Assembly (NCBI RefSeq): GCF_001650495.1
Contig: NZ_LWCS01000022.1
Coordinates: 54,426 to 118,425, forward strand
DNA: 64,000 nt
DNA from: Mycolicibacterium iranicum
GTDB lineage: Bacteria; Actinomycetota; Actinomycetes; Mycobacteriales; Mycobacteriaceae
Reading direction: 5' to 3'
Positions within the stretch are counted from its first letter, which is position 1. Every line of letters begins with the position of its first letter. The notes beneath the pieces were generated by a model, which had not been told where the DNA came from, ran no database searches, and saw only the letters and a program-made list of their open reading frames with translations. Positions 17,351 to 25,868 of the stretch are shown piece by piece. The position numbers and the translations under genes are program-made.

Positions 17351-18052
17351 GTGTCCATCTCGCTGCCAGGCTTCGACAACTGGCTGACTGAGCGGCTCGA
17401 AGAGTGCGCCGACGATTCCGGCGAGCGCGTCGACATGTACGTCGCTCGCGCGGTCGCCGCGCAGATGATCAGCGACTGCGAGCGCACCGACAGGGCAACG
17501 GCAGGCAAGCTGAAGGCGCACCTCTCCCAATCCGGACTGTCGGGTGAAACCGTCGCGGACGGCATCACGTCGGTACTTACCGACCCACAGCGGCTGCAGG
17601 CCGTACATGCGACCGGCCTCGTCGACTCGGCCCCGGACCCCGCTTTCGCGCGCATCACCACCACCGCGGCAGACGCTCTCGGCGCTCCCGCAGCGGCTCT
17701 CGTCCTGATCGGCCCAGACCGTCCCGTCGTGGCGAGTTCCTTCGGGTACGACGTGACGTCGCTGCCGCGACACCTGACCACTCTCGACGAGTCCTTCGAC
17801 AAGTACGTCGTCGCGAACAGCTCGCTGGTCCGCGTCGACGATGCGCGCCAGCACCCACTCTTCAAGACGTATTCAGTCGTCGATACCGGCGATGTCACCG
17901 CCTACCTCGGTGTGCCGCTCGCCGACCGCGCCGGTAACACCATCGGCGCCCTCGGCGTGTCCGACCCCGAACCACGGGAGTGGAGTCGGGGTCACATGCA
18001 GATCCTCGACGATCTCGCCGCAGCAGTGACGTCGCGCATCTACCGCCGCTGA
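17351..18052 (+). CDS. RHH-like plus GAF domain protein
   Basis: A 233-residue soluble protein. Residues 1-45 (SISLPGFDNWLTERLEECAD, then VDMYVARAVAAQMI) fit a ribbon-helix-helix fold: a beta-strand followed by two helices. After a linker, residues 95-230 form a GAF domain: RLQAVHATGLVDSAPDPAFA, ALGAPAAALVLIGPDRPVVA, YVVANSSLVRVDDARQHPLF and AYLGVPLADRAGNTIGALGV. The GAF part lacks the Cys/His that would mark heme or photopigment binding. It may be a ligand- or redox-responsive regulator. GTG 17351 is taken as start because the homologous part begins there; the frame is open further upstream. No clear partner gene. Confidence 0.7.
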   Translation: MSISLPGFDNWLTERLEECADDSGERVDMYVARAVAAQMISDCERTDRATAGKLKAHLSQSGLSGETVADGITSVLTDPQRLQAVHATGLVDSAPDPAFARITTTAADALGAPAAALVLIGPDRPVVASSFGYDVTSLPRHLTTLDESFDKYVVANSSLVRVDDARQHPLFKTYSVVDTGDVTAYLGVPLADRAGNTIGALGVSDPEPREWSRGHMQILDDLAAAVTSRIYRR

Positions 18053-18622
18053 GCATCTGCTTCTCAACGACTTTCACATCGCGTAGCCGAGAGCGCGGTT
18101 CTCCGTGCGGATCCTGACGTTGAGTATCGAGGCATTCGCGAGGCTGAAGACGATCGCCGTCAACCACGCCGCTTCGATGAGCGACCACGAACAAAGCCGC
18201 GCGGGGCAACACCTAGAACACGCTGCACCGCCGGAACTAAGGGGCGAAACGTGGCCGTCGGTGGCAGTGGTCTGCCACCTGAACGTGGGCGAAAGTCAGG
18301 ACGCCTTGAGCACCACGACGGGCGCGCTGTGCTGCACCGGCGCTGCCGCCTGGATGTGGCCCGTCTGTGCCGCGTGAATGCCGGCGTCGACAACAGCGGC
18401 GCCACGAGAGAGGCGCGGAGTAGCGTGCCAACCACACTCACACTGCGCGGTACGGCGGAAGGCTTTGCCCTCGATGTACACCTGCATGTTTGTGAACGTA
18501 CCCACAGAGGCTGAGCGCGAACCACTGCGTGGCCTGAGGTTTGGCTGAGATGAGGCCGACCCCGGACTTCGTCAGCGGGCGAAACCGCGCTAAAGTTACC
18601 GACGAGTAGCAAGGAGATGAAG
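18053..18622. other. Intergenic region holding one small minus-strand gene
   Basis: About 570 bases between the GAF gene and fadE25. The only convincing coding stretch is the small Cys-containing gene at 18296-18505 on the minus strand. The rest (18053-18295 and 18506-18610) shows nothing I recognise beyond the AAGGAG ribosome binding site of fadE25 at 18611-18616. Confidence 0.4.
18296..18505 (-). CDS. Small conserved-looking protein with CxC motif
   Basis: A 69-residue product from GTG 18505, or 63 residues from ATG 18487 (MQVYIEGKAFRRTAQCECGW, then HATPRLSRGAAVVDAGIHAA and QTGH). The order C-x-C-x2-H...H...H suggests a small zinc-ribbon-like or treble-clef fold, but only two Cys are present. 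Codon use in this frame is good and the opposite-strand frames are poor, so I think it is real. It stands alone between two plus-strand genes. I do not recognise the family; the function is unknown. Confidence 0.5.
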   Translation of the reverse strand: MGTFTNMQVYIEGKAFRRTAQCECGWHATPRLSRGAAVVDAGIHAAQTGHIQAAAPVQHSAPVVVLKAS

Positions 18623-19792
18623 ATGGCTAGTTGGGCTGGAAATCCCTCGTTCGATCTCTTCCAGTTGCCGGAGGAGCATGAGGAGTTGCGCGCCGCGATC
18701 CGCGCGCTCGCCGAAAAGGAGATCGCTCCGCACGCCGCCGACGTCGACGAGAACGCCCGCTTCCCCGAAGAGGCGCTGCAAGCACTCGTCAACTCCGGTT
18801 TCAACGCCGTCCACGTACCCGAGGAGTACGGCGGCCAGGGAGCCGATTCCGTCGCCGCGTGCATCGTCATCGAAGAGGTCGCCCGGGTGGACGCCTCGGC
18901 ATCGCTGATCCCGGCCGTCAACAAGCTCGGCACCATGGGCCTCATCCTGCGCGGCTCCGACGAGCTGAAAAAGAAGGTGCTGCCGTCGCTCGCCTCCGGC
19001 GAGGCGATGGCGTCCTACGCCCTGTCCGAACGTGAAGCAGGCAGCGACGCCGCCTCGATGCGCACCCGCGCGAAGGCCGACGGCGACGACTGGATCCTCA
19101 ACGGCGCCAAGTGCTGGATCACCAACGGCGGCAAGTCCGCGTGGTACACCGTCATGGCCGTCACCGATCCCGAAAAGGGTCCCAACGGCATCTCGGCGTT
19201 CATGGTCCACGTCGACGACGAGGGCTTCACCATCGGGCCCAAGGAGCGCAAGCTCGGCATCAAGGGCTCACCTACGACGGAGCTCTATTTCGAGAACTGC
19301 CGCATCCCCGGTGACCGGATCATCGGTGAACCTGGCACCGGCTTCAAGACCGCGCTCGCGACACTGGACCACACCCGCCCGACCATCGGCGCCCAGGCCG
19401 TCGGTATCGCGCAGGGCGCGCTGGACGCGGCGATCGAATACACCAAGGACCGCAAGCAGTTCGGCAAGTCGATCAGCGACTTCCAGGCCGTGCAGTTCAT
19501 GCTCGCCGACATGGCGATGAAGGTCGAAGCAGCCCGGCTGATGGTGTACTCGGCGGCCGCGCGCGCCGAGCGTGGCGAGGGCAACCTCGGCTTCATCTCG
19601 GCGGCCTCGAAGTGTCTGGCCTCTGACGTCGCGATGGAGGTGACCACCGACGCGGTGCAACTCTTCGGCGGCGCCGGCTACACCGTCGACTTCCCCGTCG
19701 AGCGCATGATGCGCGATGCCAAGATCACGCAAATCTACGAGGGCACTAATCAGATTCAGCGCGTCGTCATGAGCCGCGCCCTGCTGAAGTGA
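18623..19792 (+). CDS. fadE25: Acyl-CoA dehydrogenase FadE25
   Basis: A 389-residue flavoenzyme oxidising acyl-CoA to trans-2-enoyl-CoA. The N-terminal helical domain begins SFDLFQLPEEHEELRAAIRA. The middle domain has YALSEREAGSDAASMRTRAK and WITNGGKSAWYTVMAV (FAD and substrate binding). The C-terminal helices contain ALDAAIEYTKDRKQFGKSIS, QLFGGAGYTVDFPVERMMRD and AKITQIYEGTNQIQRVVMSR; the E of YEGTNQIQ is the catalytic base of short/medium-chain enzymes. AAGGAG at 18611-18616 favours ATG 18623 over ATG 18617, as does similarity to Rv3274c. A 56-bp repeat begins 6 bases after the stop. Confidence 0.96.
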   Translation: MASWAGNPSFDLFQLPEEHEELRAAIRALAEKEIAPHAADVDENARFPEEALQALVNSGFNAVHVPEEYGGQGADSVAACIVIEEVARVDASASLIPAVNKLGTMGLILRGSDELKKKVLPSLASGEAMASYALSEREAGSDAASMRTRAKADGDDWILNGAKCWITNGGKSAWYTVMAVTDPEKGPNGISAFMVHVDDEGFTIGPKERKLGIKGSPTTELYFENCRIPGDRIIGEPGTGFKTALATLDHTRPTIGAQAVGIAQGALDAAIEYTKDRKQFGKSISDFQAVQFMLADMAMKVEAARLMVYSAAARAERGEGNLGFISAASKCLASDVAMEVTTDAVQLFGGAGYTVDFPVERMMRDAKITQIYEGTNQIQRVVMSRALLK

Positions 19793-19797
19793 GTTAG

Positions 19798-19853
19798 CCG
19801 CGAAATATCATTCCGGGCTGTGATCGCGGGGGTGACCACAGCCCTGGCTTAAC
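19798..19853 (-). repeat. 56-bp palindromic element, copy A
   Basis: Full-length copy. On the plus strand it begins CCGCGAAATATCATTCCGGG and ends CACAGCCCTGGCTTAAC. The arms GGGCTGTG (19814-19821) and CACAGCCC form an 8-bp hairpin stem. The sequence is the reverse complement of the copy at 27899-27954 outside the loop. It lies between the ends of convergent fadE25 and birA. Confidence 0.85.
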
Positions 19854-19883
19854 GCTCGCGAGCAGGCGGACAAATGACTGCCT

Positions 19884-20024
19884 GTGACCGCCGAATCGCC
19901 GCAACAGGTTAGGGCGCATGGCGTCCGACGACCTCGAACCGCGGGCAAGCTCGACGCTGCTGCGGCCGGACAGCAACAGATCGTCGACCTGCTCCAGACG
20001 GTCATCGCCAAGCCGAGGAGCTAA
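19884..20024 (+). other. Possible 46-residue ORF, possibly a remnant
   Basis: GTG 19884 to TAA 20024 reads VTAESPQQVRAHGV and ends AAAAGQQQIVDLLQTVIAKP RS (written in two parts). Composition is plausible for coding and it ends within birA's stop. It might be the tail of a decayed gene. I do not recognise it, and no ribosome binding site is evident. Confidence 0.2.
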
Positions 20025-20812
20025 GCCTCCGCCGGGCGCAGGTGCGTGATGTCGCCGGCCGAGACCGTCACCGTCGTCCCGGCGTCATCGATGAGCAACC
20101 GGCCCGCCTCATCGATATCCGTTGCGACTCCCACGATTTCGGAGTCACCGGGCAGGAGCGCGCGCACCCGCGTTCCGATGGTCGTGCTGACGCTGCGATA
20201 CTCCTCAGCCAGTCCGGGGTCGCCGTCGCGCCATCGTCCGAGACGCTCACTCAATGCACGCAGAAGATGACCGGCCAACGCCGTCCGATCGGCGTCAATG
20301 CCCAGCATCGACAGTGACACCGCGTTCGGATCGGGGAGTTCGTCGGGGGACAGGCTCACGTTGAGGCCGAGACCGACGACGATGACAGGTGCAGAGACCT
20401 CGGCAAGGATTCCCGCAAGTTTTCCCGTACCGACGAGAACGTCGTTGGGCCACTTGACCCCTGCCCCGACCCCGAACTGTTCCCGTACCGTACCTGCGAC
20501 AGCCAAACCAGTCAGCAGCGGAAGCCAGCCCCACTGGGCGGCCGGGACGCCGGTGGTGTCGACGCCGACCGACATCGAAATCTGAGACCTCGGCGGCGCT
20601 GACCACGTCCGGCCGTGACGGCCTCGTCCTGCACTTTGGAAGTCGGCGAGCAGGACAGCTCCTGCGATGTCCTCGCCTGCGGTCGCCCGCGCGATCAGAT
20701 CGGCGTTCGTCGACCCGGTTTCCCCGACGACGTCGACGCGACGCCACTCGGTTCCTGAGGTGGCCGTGCGTAAGGCATCGATGTCGAGTGATGGGCGACT
20801 GGATGTGGGCAC
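20021..20812 (-). CDS. birA: Biotin-[acetyl-CoA-carboxylase] ligase BirA
   Basis: A 263-residue biotin protein ligase that makes biotinyl-5'-AMP and attaches biotin to carboxylase BCCP lysines. Motifs: VDVVGETGSTNADLIARATA, then ADFQSAGRGRHGRTWSAPPR (the GRGR(R/H)GR biotin/ATP loop), MSVGVDTTG, VKWPNDVLVGTGKLAGILAE and VVGLGLNVSLSPDELPD. No N-terminal helix-turn-helix, so it is the monofunctional class without repressor role. The C-terminal SH3-like cap ends DAGTTVTVSAGDITHLRPAE. Starts at GTG 20812. In M. tuberculosis it lies beside accD5; here it faces fadE25 and is followed upstream by two small membrane proteins. Confidence 0.95.
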   Translation of the reverse strand: MPTSSRPSLDIDALRTATSGTEWRRVDVVGETGSTNADLIARATAGEDIAGAVLLADFQSAGRGRHGRTWSAPPRSQISMSVGVDTTGVPAAQWGWLPLLTGLAVAGTVREQFGVGAGVKWPNDVLVGTGKLAGILAEVSAPVIVVGLGLNVSLSPDELPDPNAVSLSMLGIDADRTALAGHLLRALSERLGRWRDGDPGLAEEYRSVSTTIGTRVRALLPGDSEIVGVATDIDEAGRLLIDDAGTTVTVSAGDITHLRPAEA

Positions 20813-20827
20813 GTCGCCGAGGTTAGG

Positions 20828-21157
20828 TCAGTTCTGGGCGGCGGCTTCGGCCGGGGCCAGGGATTCGATGTCCTGCGCAATGTCGGCGTGGCGCGCGGCG
20901 GCGCGGTTCAGCGACTCGAAACCCCAGACCAGCGACACCATGGCGACGAGCGCCCACATGTTCCCTAACGCCCACTCCCAGGTTGTGGTGTGGGGCGCCG
21001 AATACAGCCAATATCCAGCAACCGCAACGAGTGAGTATCCGCAATAGACGTAGAAGCGGCCCGCGTCACTGCCGTGCCACCCCGGGTGGCGACGGTTGCG
21101 TCGATGCCACGCGAGAAGAGCGGCGACGATCGCCACAACGAACAAGGTCGACTCCAT
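20828..21157 (-). CDS. Small membrane protein, paralogue of the gene at 21405
   Basis: A 109-residue protein with three predicted helices: one at the N-terminus (LFVVAIVAALLAW), YCGYSLVAVAGYWLYSA at about 35-52 and NMWALVAMVSLVWGFE at about 65-80. The cytoplasmic tail is charged (AAARHADIAQDIESLAPAEA). The motif H-P-G-W-x6-G-R-x-Y-x3-G-Y-S-L is shared with the neighbour at 21405-21725. AAGGGG seven bases before the ATG supports the start. Function unknown; located upstream of birA in the same direction with a short gap. Confidence 0.7.
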   Translation of the reverse strand: MESTLFVVAIVAALLAWHRRNRRHPGWHGSDAGRFYVYCGYSLVAVAGYWLYSAPHTTTWEWALGNMWALVAMVSLVWGFESLNRAAARHADIAQDIESLAPAEAAAQN

Positions 21158-21404
21158 TGACGGCCCCTTGATGCAAGCCCCGCTTCTTGAGGCAGTTTTT
21201 TGCCAGAACTGGAGTCAACTGACACGGAAACAAAAGCGTGTAGCGACGACAAGAACGGCCTGGTGGTTAAACCATAAGGTCACAGCCACTATTTCGTCAA
21301 CAATTGCCCATGGGTGAGTTGTGCAATGAATGGACTACAACCTTCGCCAGATCGTTCATTGCGGTGTTGTTTTTGACTTGCGGGACTGATGTGACGTTTG
21401 TTGG

Positions 21405-21725
21405 CTAGAAGCGAAGTGTGCCGGTCGCCGGTTCGATCGTCTCCATGTCGGCGGCGAGTCTGGCGTGGGCTGCCGTTACCCGCTTGAGCGCCCCCCGTCC
21501 CGCAGCGAACGAGACCGCCGCAGCCAGCGACAAAGTGCAACCGAGTGCCCAAACCCACGATGCCGAACCGGAGGTCAACCAGTACGCCGCCAACGCCGTC
21601 AGCGAGTACCCGGACAGGATGTAGGCGCGGCCGGCAGCACTTGTCGCCCAACCTGCGTGGCGACGTATACGAAGATGCAGTGCACACACAGCTGCCGCGA
21701 GCGCGATCGCGATGAAAACCGTCAT
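21405..21725 (-). CDS. Small membrane protein, paralogue of the gene at 20828
   Basis: A 106-residue protein of the same layout: TVFIAIALAAAVCALH (helix 1), RRHAGWATSAAGRAYILSGY with SLTALAAYWL (helix 2), WVWALGCTLSLAAAVSF (helix 3) and tail RVTAAHARLAADMETIEPAT. The two proteins align over their whole length, so they are a tandem duplication with about 250 bases between them. The ATG at 21725 is set by the excellent AGGAGGT ribosome binding site 6 bases upstream; the frame is open further but without homology. Function unknown. Confidence 0.75.
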   Translation of the reverse strand: MTVFIAIALAAAVCALHLRIRRHAGWATSAAGRAYILSGYSLTALAAYWLTSGSASWVWALGCTLSLAAAVSFAAGRGALKRVTAAHARLAADMETIEPATGTLRF

Positions 21726-21834
21726 TCGCGGACCTCCTACAGCCCGACCCGACTTCGCCAAAGGGACAGTTACCCGTAGGTAATAGTCTGCGTGACAATC
21801 CTTAGAACAGCGTGTGACCACGGAAACGATCTGG

Positions 21835-22545
21835 TCACAGTGCCGTTCGCGTCAATTTCTCGCTCTCCCGCCTGCGGTCCAGCAGGGCCGGATCGGGGTT
21901 TGCCACCTGAACCAAAGACGCGCCGACAACGTAGAGCGCGAGCAGCCGCTCGATCACCTCGTCGGCGGTGTCCCACGGTGCCGTCGACATCACCCGGTCC
22001 GACCCGGTGATGCCCGCAGCGGCCGCCGACTCTCGCGCCGCGGCGAGAACGTCGTCCGCCGACCTGCCCTCCAATGCGGGGCCCGGGTGACGTTCCGGCA
22101 CGATCTGGTCGCCGTGCACCCGCACCGCCGTCGCGTAGTCCGTCAGCCCCACCGCAAGGTCGGGGACCGGCTTGCCGAACGGATCCAGCGACAGCACAGC
22201 GATCTCGCCCATACCGACCGCCGCGTCCGCCTCGTCGATACGGTCGGCCGTGCACAACGCGATGTCTGCCTCCCCGTCGAACACCACTTCGCCGCCGATC
22301 CACCAGATGCCGAACAGGACCGCGGCGGTCTGCCAGTGCGCGGGCAGCAGCACCGCCACGCGGCTCCCGGGCGTCGCACCCAGCTCGTCGCGCAACAGGT
22401 TTCCGGTCTTGGCCGCCCAGTTCGCCAAGGTCGCCGTCGACAACTCGATGCGTTCGCCGGTGGCGTCGTCGTAGTAGGTGATGCGCGGTCCGGCCGGGTT
22501 GGCGGCCATCAGCGGATCCAGGATCGCGGAGCTGACGTTGGTCAC
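21835..22545 (-). CDS. TIGR03089-family protein (truncated AMP-ligase-like)
   Basis: A 236-residue protein from GTG 22545. The sequence AAKTGNLLRDELGATPGSRV, VLLPAHWQTAAVLFGIWWIG and the adjoining segments resemble the N-terminal half of acyl-CoA synthetases, but the ATP-binding P-loop (TSGTTG) and the C-terminal domain are absent. This matches the actinobacterial TIGR03089 family, which lacks a known activity and is conserved next to the LCP gene in mycobacteria. It follows the LCP gene with one base between stop and start, so it is co-transcribed with it. Confidence 0.8.
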   Translation of the reverse strand: MTNVSSAILDPLMAANPAGPRITYYDDATGERIELSTATLANWAAKTGNLLRDELGATPGSRVAVLLPAHWQTAAVLFGIWWIGGEVVFDGEADIALCTADRIDEADAAVGMGEIAVLSLDPFGKPVPDLAVGLTDYATAVRVHGDQIVPERHPGPALEGRSADDVLAAARESAAAAGITGSDRVMSTAPWDTADEVIERLLALYVVGASLVQVANPDPALLDRRRESEKLTRTAL

Positions 22546-22546
22546 G

Positions 22547-24028
22547 TCAGTTGACGCACTCGGGGTCGTTCGAACCGGCCGTGATGATCGGCGACGGGGG
22601 AGGCACCATCTCGCCGTCGCCCGAGACCACGCCCGAGGCGCTGGGGTCCGCACCCATCAGCGTCACGTCCGAACCGTCCAATCCCGCACCGGGTCCGGTG
22701 TAATCGGCGGACAGCACCACCCGCACCGAACCCTCGGGGATCGACGCATCCTCGACAACCGGAAGGCCGCCCAGCTCCAAAGCGACGGCCTGAGCACCCA
22801 TGTCGTCGGACTTCGCCGCCTGCACCTGGCTGTTCTGCACCTTGGTGCCTTCGTTGTTGCCGACGTTGCCCTTCGTGAATCCCTTGCCCGTCAACACATG
22901 TGCCACCGCAGCGGCCAGACCGTTGACGTCACTGTCGTTGATGACCTCGACCGTGGTCTTGTCGTTGCTGTACGTCAGCTCTTCGGTCTTGCCCTCATCC
23001 TGGTCATGCAGCAGGCTGGTCACCCAATCCTTGACCTCGGTCGGGTCGACGCGCACCACGCTCTGCATCCCGTCGTCACTCCAGCCCGCCTCCTCCAGGA
23101 TCGGGATGGTCGCGAACGCCACGTTGCCCGCCGCCAGCTTCTGCAACTGCTCGACGAAATCCATGATGTCCCAGCCTTCGGAGAGCACCACCGAACGCTG
23201 CACCGCCGCTTCGAGATTGCCCAGCGTGGTGGGGCTCGACAACGTCTTGCTGGAGATCACCTCGTGCGCCATCGACGCCATCACCGCCTGCTGGCGGGTG
23301 ACGCGATCCAGGTCGCCGCGCGGCAGGTCGTGGCGCTGACGCACGAAGCTCAATGCCTGTGCGCCGTTGAGCTTCTGCCAGCCGGCCGGGAAGTCGGCGC
23401 CCGAAAGTGGTTCGTAGACAGGATTGTTGAGGCAGACGTTGACGCCGCCGAGGGCGTCGGTGATCAACGCGAACCCGAGCAGCCCGATCTCGGCGTAGTG
23501 GTCGACGGTGACACCGGTCAAGTTGGCGACGGTCTTGATCAGCTCTTCTCGCCCTGCCGCCTGCGCCTCGGGTTCGGCCTCCGTGGGGTCCACGCCCTGC
23601 TGCTCGACGAGTTCCTTCATCTCCTCGAGATGCACCGAGCCGTACACGCCGTTGATCTTCATCTTCCCGATGCCCGGCGCCTCGACGTAGGAGTCGCGGG
23701 GAATCGAGATGGCCGTCGCCGACTTCCCGTTGTTCGGGATGCGGATCAAGATGATCGTGTCGGTGTTGGTGGACACCTCGTCGCCGGCGCGCAGCATCGC
23801 GCGCTCCTCGTCGGTCAGCGGGTTGCCATGCGCATCGGTGCGGCTGTCGGCGCCGACCAGCAGAACGTCGATCGCCCCGTCCTCGCCGCCGCCCCCCAGC
23901 GCGATCGGGTTGATGTGGTTGATGCCGGCCTCGAACGAGCGGATCTTGCCCCAGGCGACACCGGTGCCGATGACGACGGCCACTGCCAACGCCATGGAGA
24001 CAGCGCGGATCACATGAGCAGCAGGCAT
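22547..24028 (-). CDS. lcp1: LytR-CpsA-Psr family cell-wall ligase Lcp1
   Basis: A 493-residue protein with an N-terminal membrane anchor (residues 5-28), an LCP catalytic domain (about 85-260: DVLLVGADSRTDAHGNPLTD, TIILIRIPNNGKSATAISIP then RDSYVEAPG, GGVNVCLNNPVYEPLSGADF, FVRQRHDLPRGDLDRVTRQQ) and a C-terminal LytR_C domain (about 375-465: VEVINDSDVNGLAAAVAHVL). The R-D-S/R-Q-R residues bind polyprenyl pyrophosphate. Family enzymes attach arabinogalactan to peptidoglycan outside the membrane; Rv3267 is the best-supported ligase. Divergent from rmlD with 66 bases between. Adjacent rhamnose linker genes fit this role. Confidence 0.93.
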   Translation of the reverse strand: MPAAHVIRAVSMALAVAVVIGTGVAWGKIRSFEAGINHINPIALGGGGEDGAIDVLLVGADSRTDAHGNPLTDEERAMLRAGDEVSTNTDTIILIRIPNNGKSATAISIPRDSYVEAPGIGKMKINGVYGSVHLEEMKELVEQQGVDPTEAEPEAQAAGREELIKTVANLTGVTVDHYAEIGLLGFALITDALGGVNVCLNNPVYEPLSGADFPAGWQKLNGAQALSFVRQRHDLPRGDLDRVTRQQAVMASMAHEVISSKTLSSPTTLGNLEAAVQRSVVLSEGWDIMDFVEQLQKLAAGNVAFATIPILEEAGWSDDGMQSVVRVDPTEVKDWVTSLLHDQDEGKTEELTYSNDKTTVEVINDSDVNGLAAAVAHVLTGKGFTKGNVGNNEGTKVQNSQVQAAKSDDMGAQAVALELGGLPVVEDASIPEGSVRVVLSADYTGPGAGLDGSDVTLMGADPSASGVVSGDGEMVPPPSPIITAGSNDPECVN

Positions 24029-24094
24029 TTGCCCAGGCTACTTGCGACCGGGCCGCAATCCGGGGAGCGCCGACCGGCGTGCCAAACTCGTGAT

Positions 24095-24958
24095 GTGAGC
24101 GGCCGAATCGTGATTTCCGGAGCCGGCGGGCTGGTAGGACGCGTGTTGGCAGGTCAGGCGCGTGCCGCCGGGCGGGACGTGGTGGCGCTCACATCGTCGG
24201 AGTGGGACATCACCGATTCCTCAGCCGCCGAGCAGTTCGTGGCCGCAGGCGACGTCGTCGTGAACTGCGCCGCCTTCACCAAGGTGGACGCCGCCGAGGA
24301 CGAGCCCGAACGGGCCCACGCCGTGAACGTCACCGGCGCCGAGAACGTCGCGCAGGCCTGCGTGCGGGCCGGAGCATCCCTGATCCACATCTCCACCGAC
24401 TACGTCTTCAACGGCGTCTTCGACGGCGAACCCCACCCGTATGAGATCGACGATCCGACCGCGCCGCTGTCGGTGTACGGACGCACGAAGCTCGCCGGCG
24501 AACTGGCGGTGCTGGCCGCGATGCCCGACGCCTACGTCGTGCGCACCGCATGGATCTACGAAGGAGCCGACGGCTCCGACTTCGCCGCGGTGATGCGGCG
24601 TGCCGCATCGGGCAGCGGCACTGTCGAGGTGGTGGCAGACCAGATCGGCACACCGACCTATGTCGGTGACCTGTGCGGGGCGCTGCTGCAGATCGCCGAC
24701 GGTTCGGTCCGTGGACCGGTGCTGCACGCCGCCAACGAAGGCGGCGCCAGCCGCTTCGAGCAGGCCCAGGCAATCTTCGCCGAACTCGGTGAAGACCCCG
24801 ACCGGGTGCGTCCCGTCAGCAGTGACAAGCATCCGCGGCCCGCGCCCCGCCCGTCCTATTCAGTGCTGTCGTCGGTCAAATCGGCGGCGGCCGGCCTGAC
24901 GCCGTTGCGCCCATGGCGCCAAGCCCTGGCTGAGGCGCTCGCCACAGCACGCGGGTAG
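24095..24958 (+). CDS. rmlD: dTDP-4-dehydrorhamnose reductase RmlD
   Basis: A 287-residue short-chain reductase giving dTDP-L-rhamnose, the sugar of the arabinogalactan linker. It shows IVISGAGGLVGRVLAGQARA (NADPH-binding), VVNCAAFTKVDAAEDEPERA, LIHISTDYVFNGVFDGEPHP (Ser/Tyr region), YGRTKLAGELAVLA (catalytic Y-x3-K) and VRTAWIYEGADGSDF. The frame stays open far upstream (to 22478), but that part is antisense to lcp1; GTG 24095 begins the homology. It precedes wbbL by 31 bases. Confidence 0.95.
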   Translation: MSGRIVISGAGGLVGRVLAGQARAAGRDVVALTSSEWDITDSSAAEQFVAAGDVVVNCAAFTKVDAAEDEPERAHAVNVTGAENVAQACVRAGASLIHISTDYVFNGVFDGEPHPYEIDDPTAPLSVYGRTKLAGELAVLAAMPDAYVVRTAWIYEGADGSDFAAVMRRAASGSGTVEVVADQIGTPTYVGDLCGALLQIADGSVRGPVLHAANEGGASRFEQAQAIFAELGEDPDRVRPVSSDKHPRPAPRPSYSVLSSVKSAAAGLTPLRPWRQALAEALATARG

Positions 24959-24989
24959 ATACTCTCTACGCCGTGACGGTGATGCCTGC

Positions 24990-25868
24990 GTGAGCGACGA
25001 ACTGTTTGTCGTGACGGTGACGTACTCACCGGGTCCGCACCTGGATCGGTTCCTCGCCACACTGGCGCATGCGACCGACCGTCCGGTGACCGTCATCATG
25101 GCCGACAACGGTTCCACCGACGGCGCACCCGAGGAAGCGGCCGAGCGTTACCCGAACGCCAAGCTGTTCCGCACCGGCGGCAACCTCGGATACGGCACAG
25201 CCGTCAACTGCGCCGTCTCCGAATACGGATTGGATGTCCAGGACTTTTTTGTCGTCGCCAATCCCGACGTCCAGTGGGGTCCCCGCAGCATCGACCTCCT
25301 CCTGGAGGCCGCGGCGCGGTGGCCGCGCGCAGGCTCGCTGGGGCCGCTGATCCGGGACCCCGACGGCACGGTCTACCCGTCCGCGCGGCACCTGCCGTCG
25401 ATCGTTCGCGGCGGCATGCACGCTGTCGTCGGGCCGGTGTGGAAGTCGAATCCGTGGACGGCGGCCTACCGCCAGGAGCGCACCGACCCCAGCGAACGCG
25501 CCGTCGGCTGGTTATCGGGATCCTGCCTGTTGCTGCGCGGGTCCGCCTACGCCGAGATCGCGGGATTCGACGAGCGCTACTTCATGTATATGGAAGACGT
25601 CGACCTGGGAGATCGGCTCGGACGCGCGGGGTGGCAGAACATTTACGTGCCTACATCGGAAGTTTTGCACGCCAAAGGGCACGCCACAGGTCGCGATCCG
25701 GCCCGCAACCTCGCTGCCCATCACGTCAGCACGTACACTTTTCTCGCCGATCGGTATCCGAAGTGGTGGCAGGCGCCGCTACGCTTGGCGTTCCGGGGGG
25801 CACTGGGGGCACGGGCCACTCTCGTCGTCCGGAATTCACGTAGGAAGCGGGCGAAAGGGCGGGGCTGA
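24990..25868 (+). CDS. wbbL: Rhamnosyltransferase WbbL
   Basis: A 292-residue GT2 enzyme adding L-rhamnose to decaprenyl-PP-GlcNAc, essential for the arabinogalactan linker in mycobacteria. Motifs: FVVTVTYSPGPHLDRFLATL, VIMADNGSTDGAPEEA, FRTGGNLGYGTAVNCAV, FVVANPDVQWGPRSIDLLLE (DxD-type), GWLSGSCLLLRGSAYAEIAG and FDERYFMYMEDVDLGDRLGR (ED-Y base region). The start is GTG 24990. TGATG overlap with the next gene indicates translational coupling. The function follows from family and from linkage to rmlD and manC. Confidence 0.95.
   Translation: MSDELFVVTVTYSPGPHLDRFLATLAHATDRPVTVIMADNGSTDGAPEEAAERYPNAKLFRTGGNLGYGTAVNCAVSEYGLDVQDFFVVANPDVQWGPRSIDLLLEAAARWPRAGSLGPLIRDPDGTVYPSARHLPSIVRGGMHAVVGPVWKSNPWTAAYRQERTDPSERAVGWLSGSCLLLRGSAYAEIAGFDERYFMYMEDVDLGDRLGRAGWQNIYVPTSEVLHAKGHATGRDPARNLAAHHVSTYTFLADRYPKWWQAPLRLAFRGALGARATLVVRNSRRKRAKGRG

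Noticed and set aside
22478..24094. Upstream extension of the rmlD frame by about 540 codons
   Set aside because: It runs antisense through lcp1 and has no homology; the RmlD fold begins at GTG 24095.
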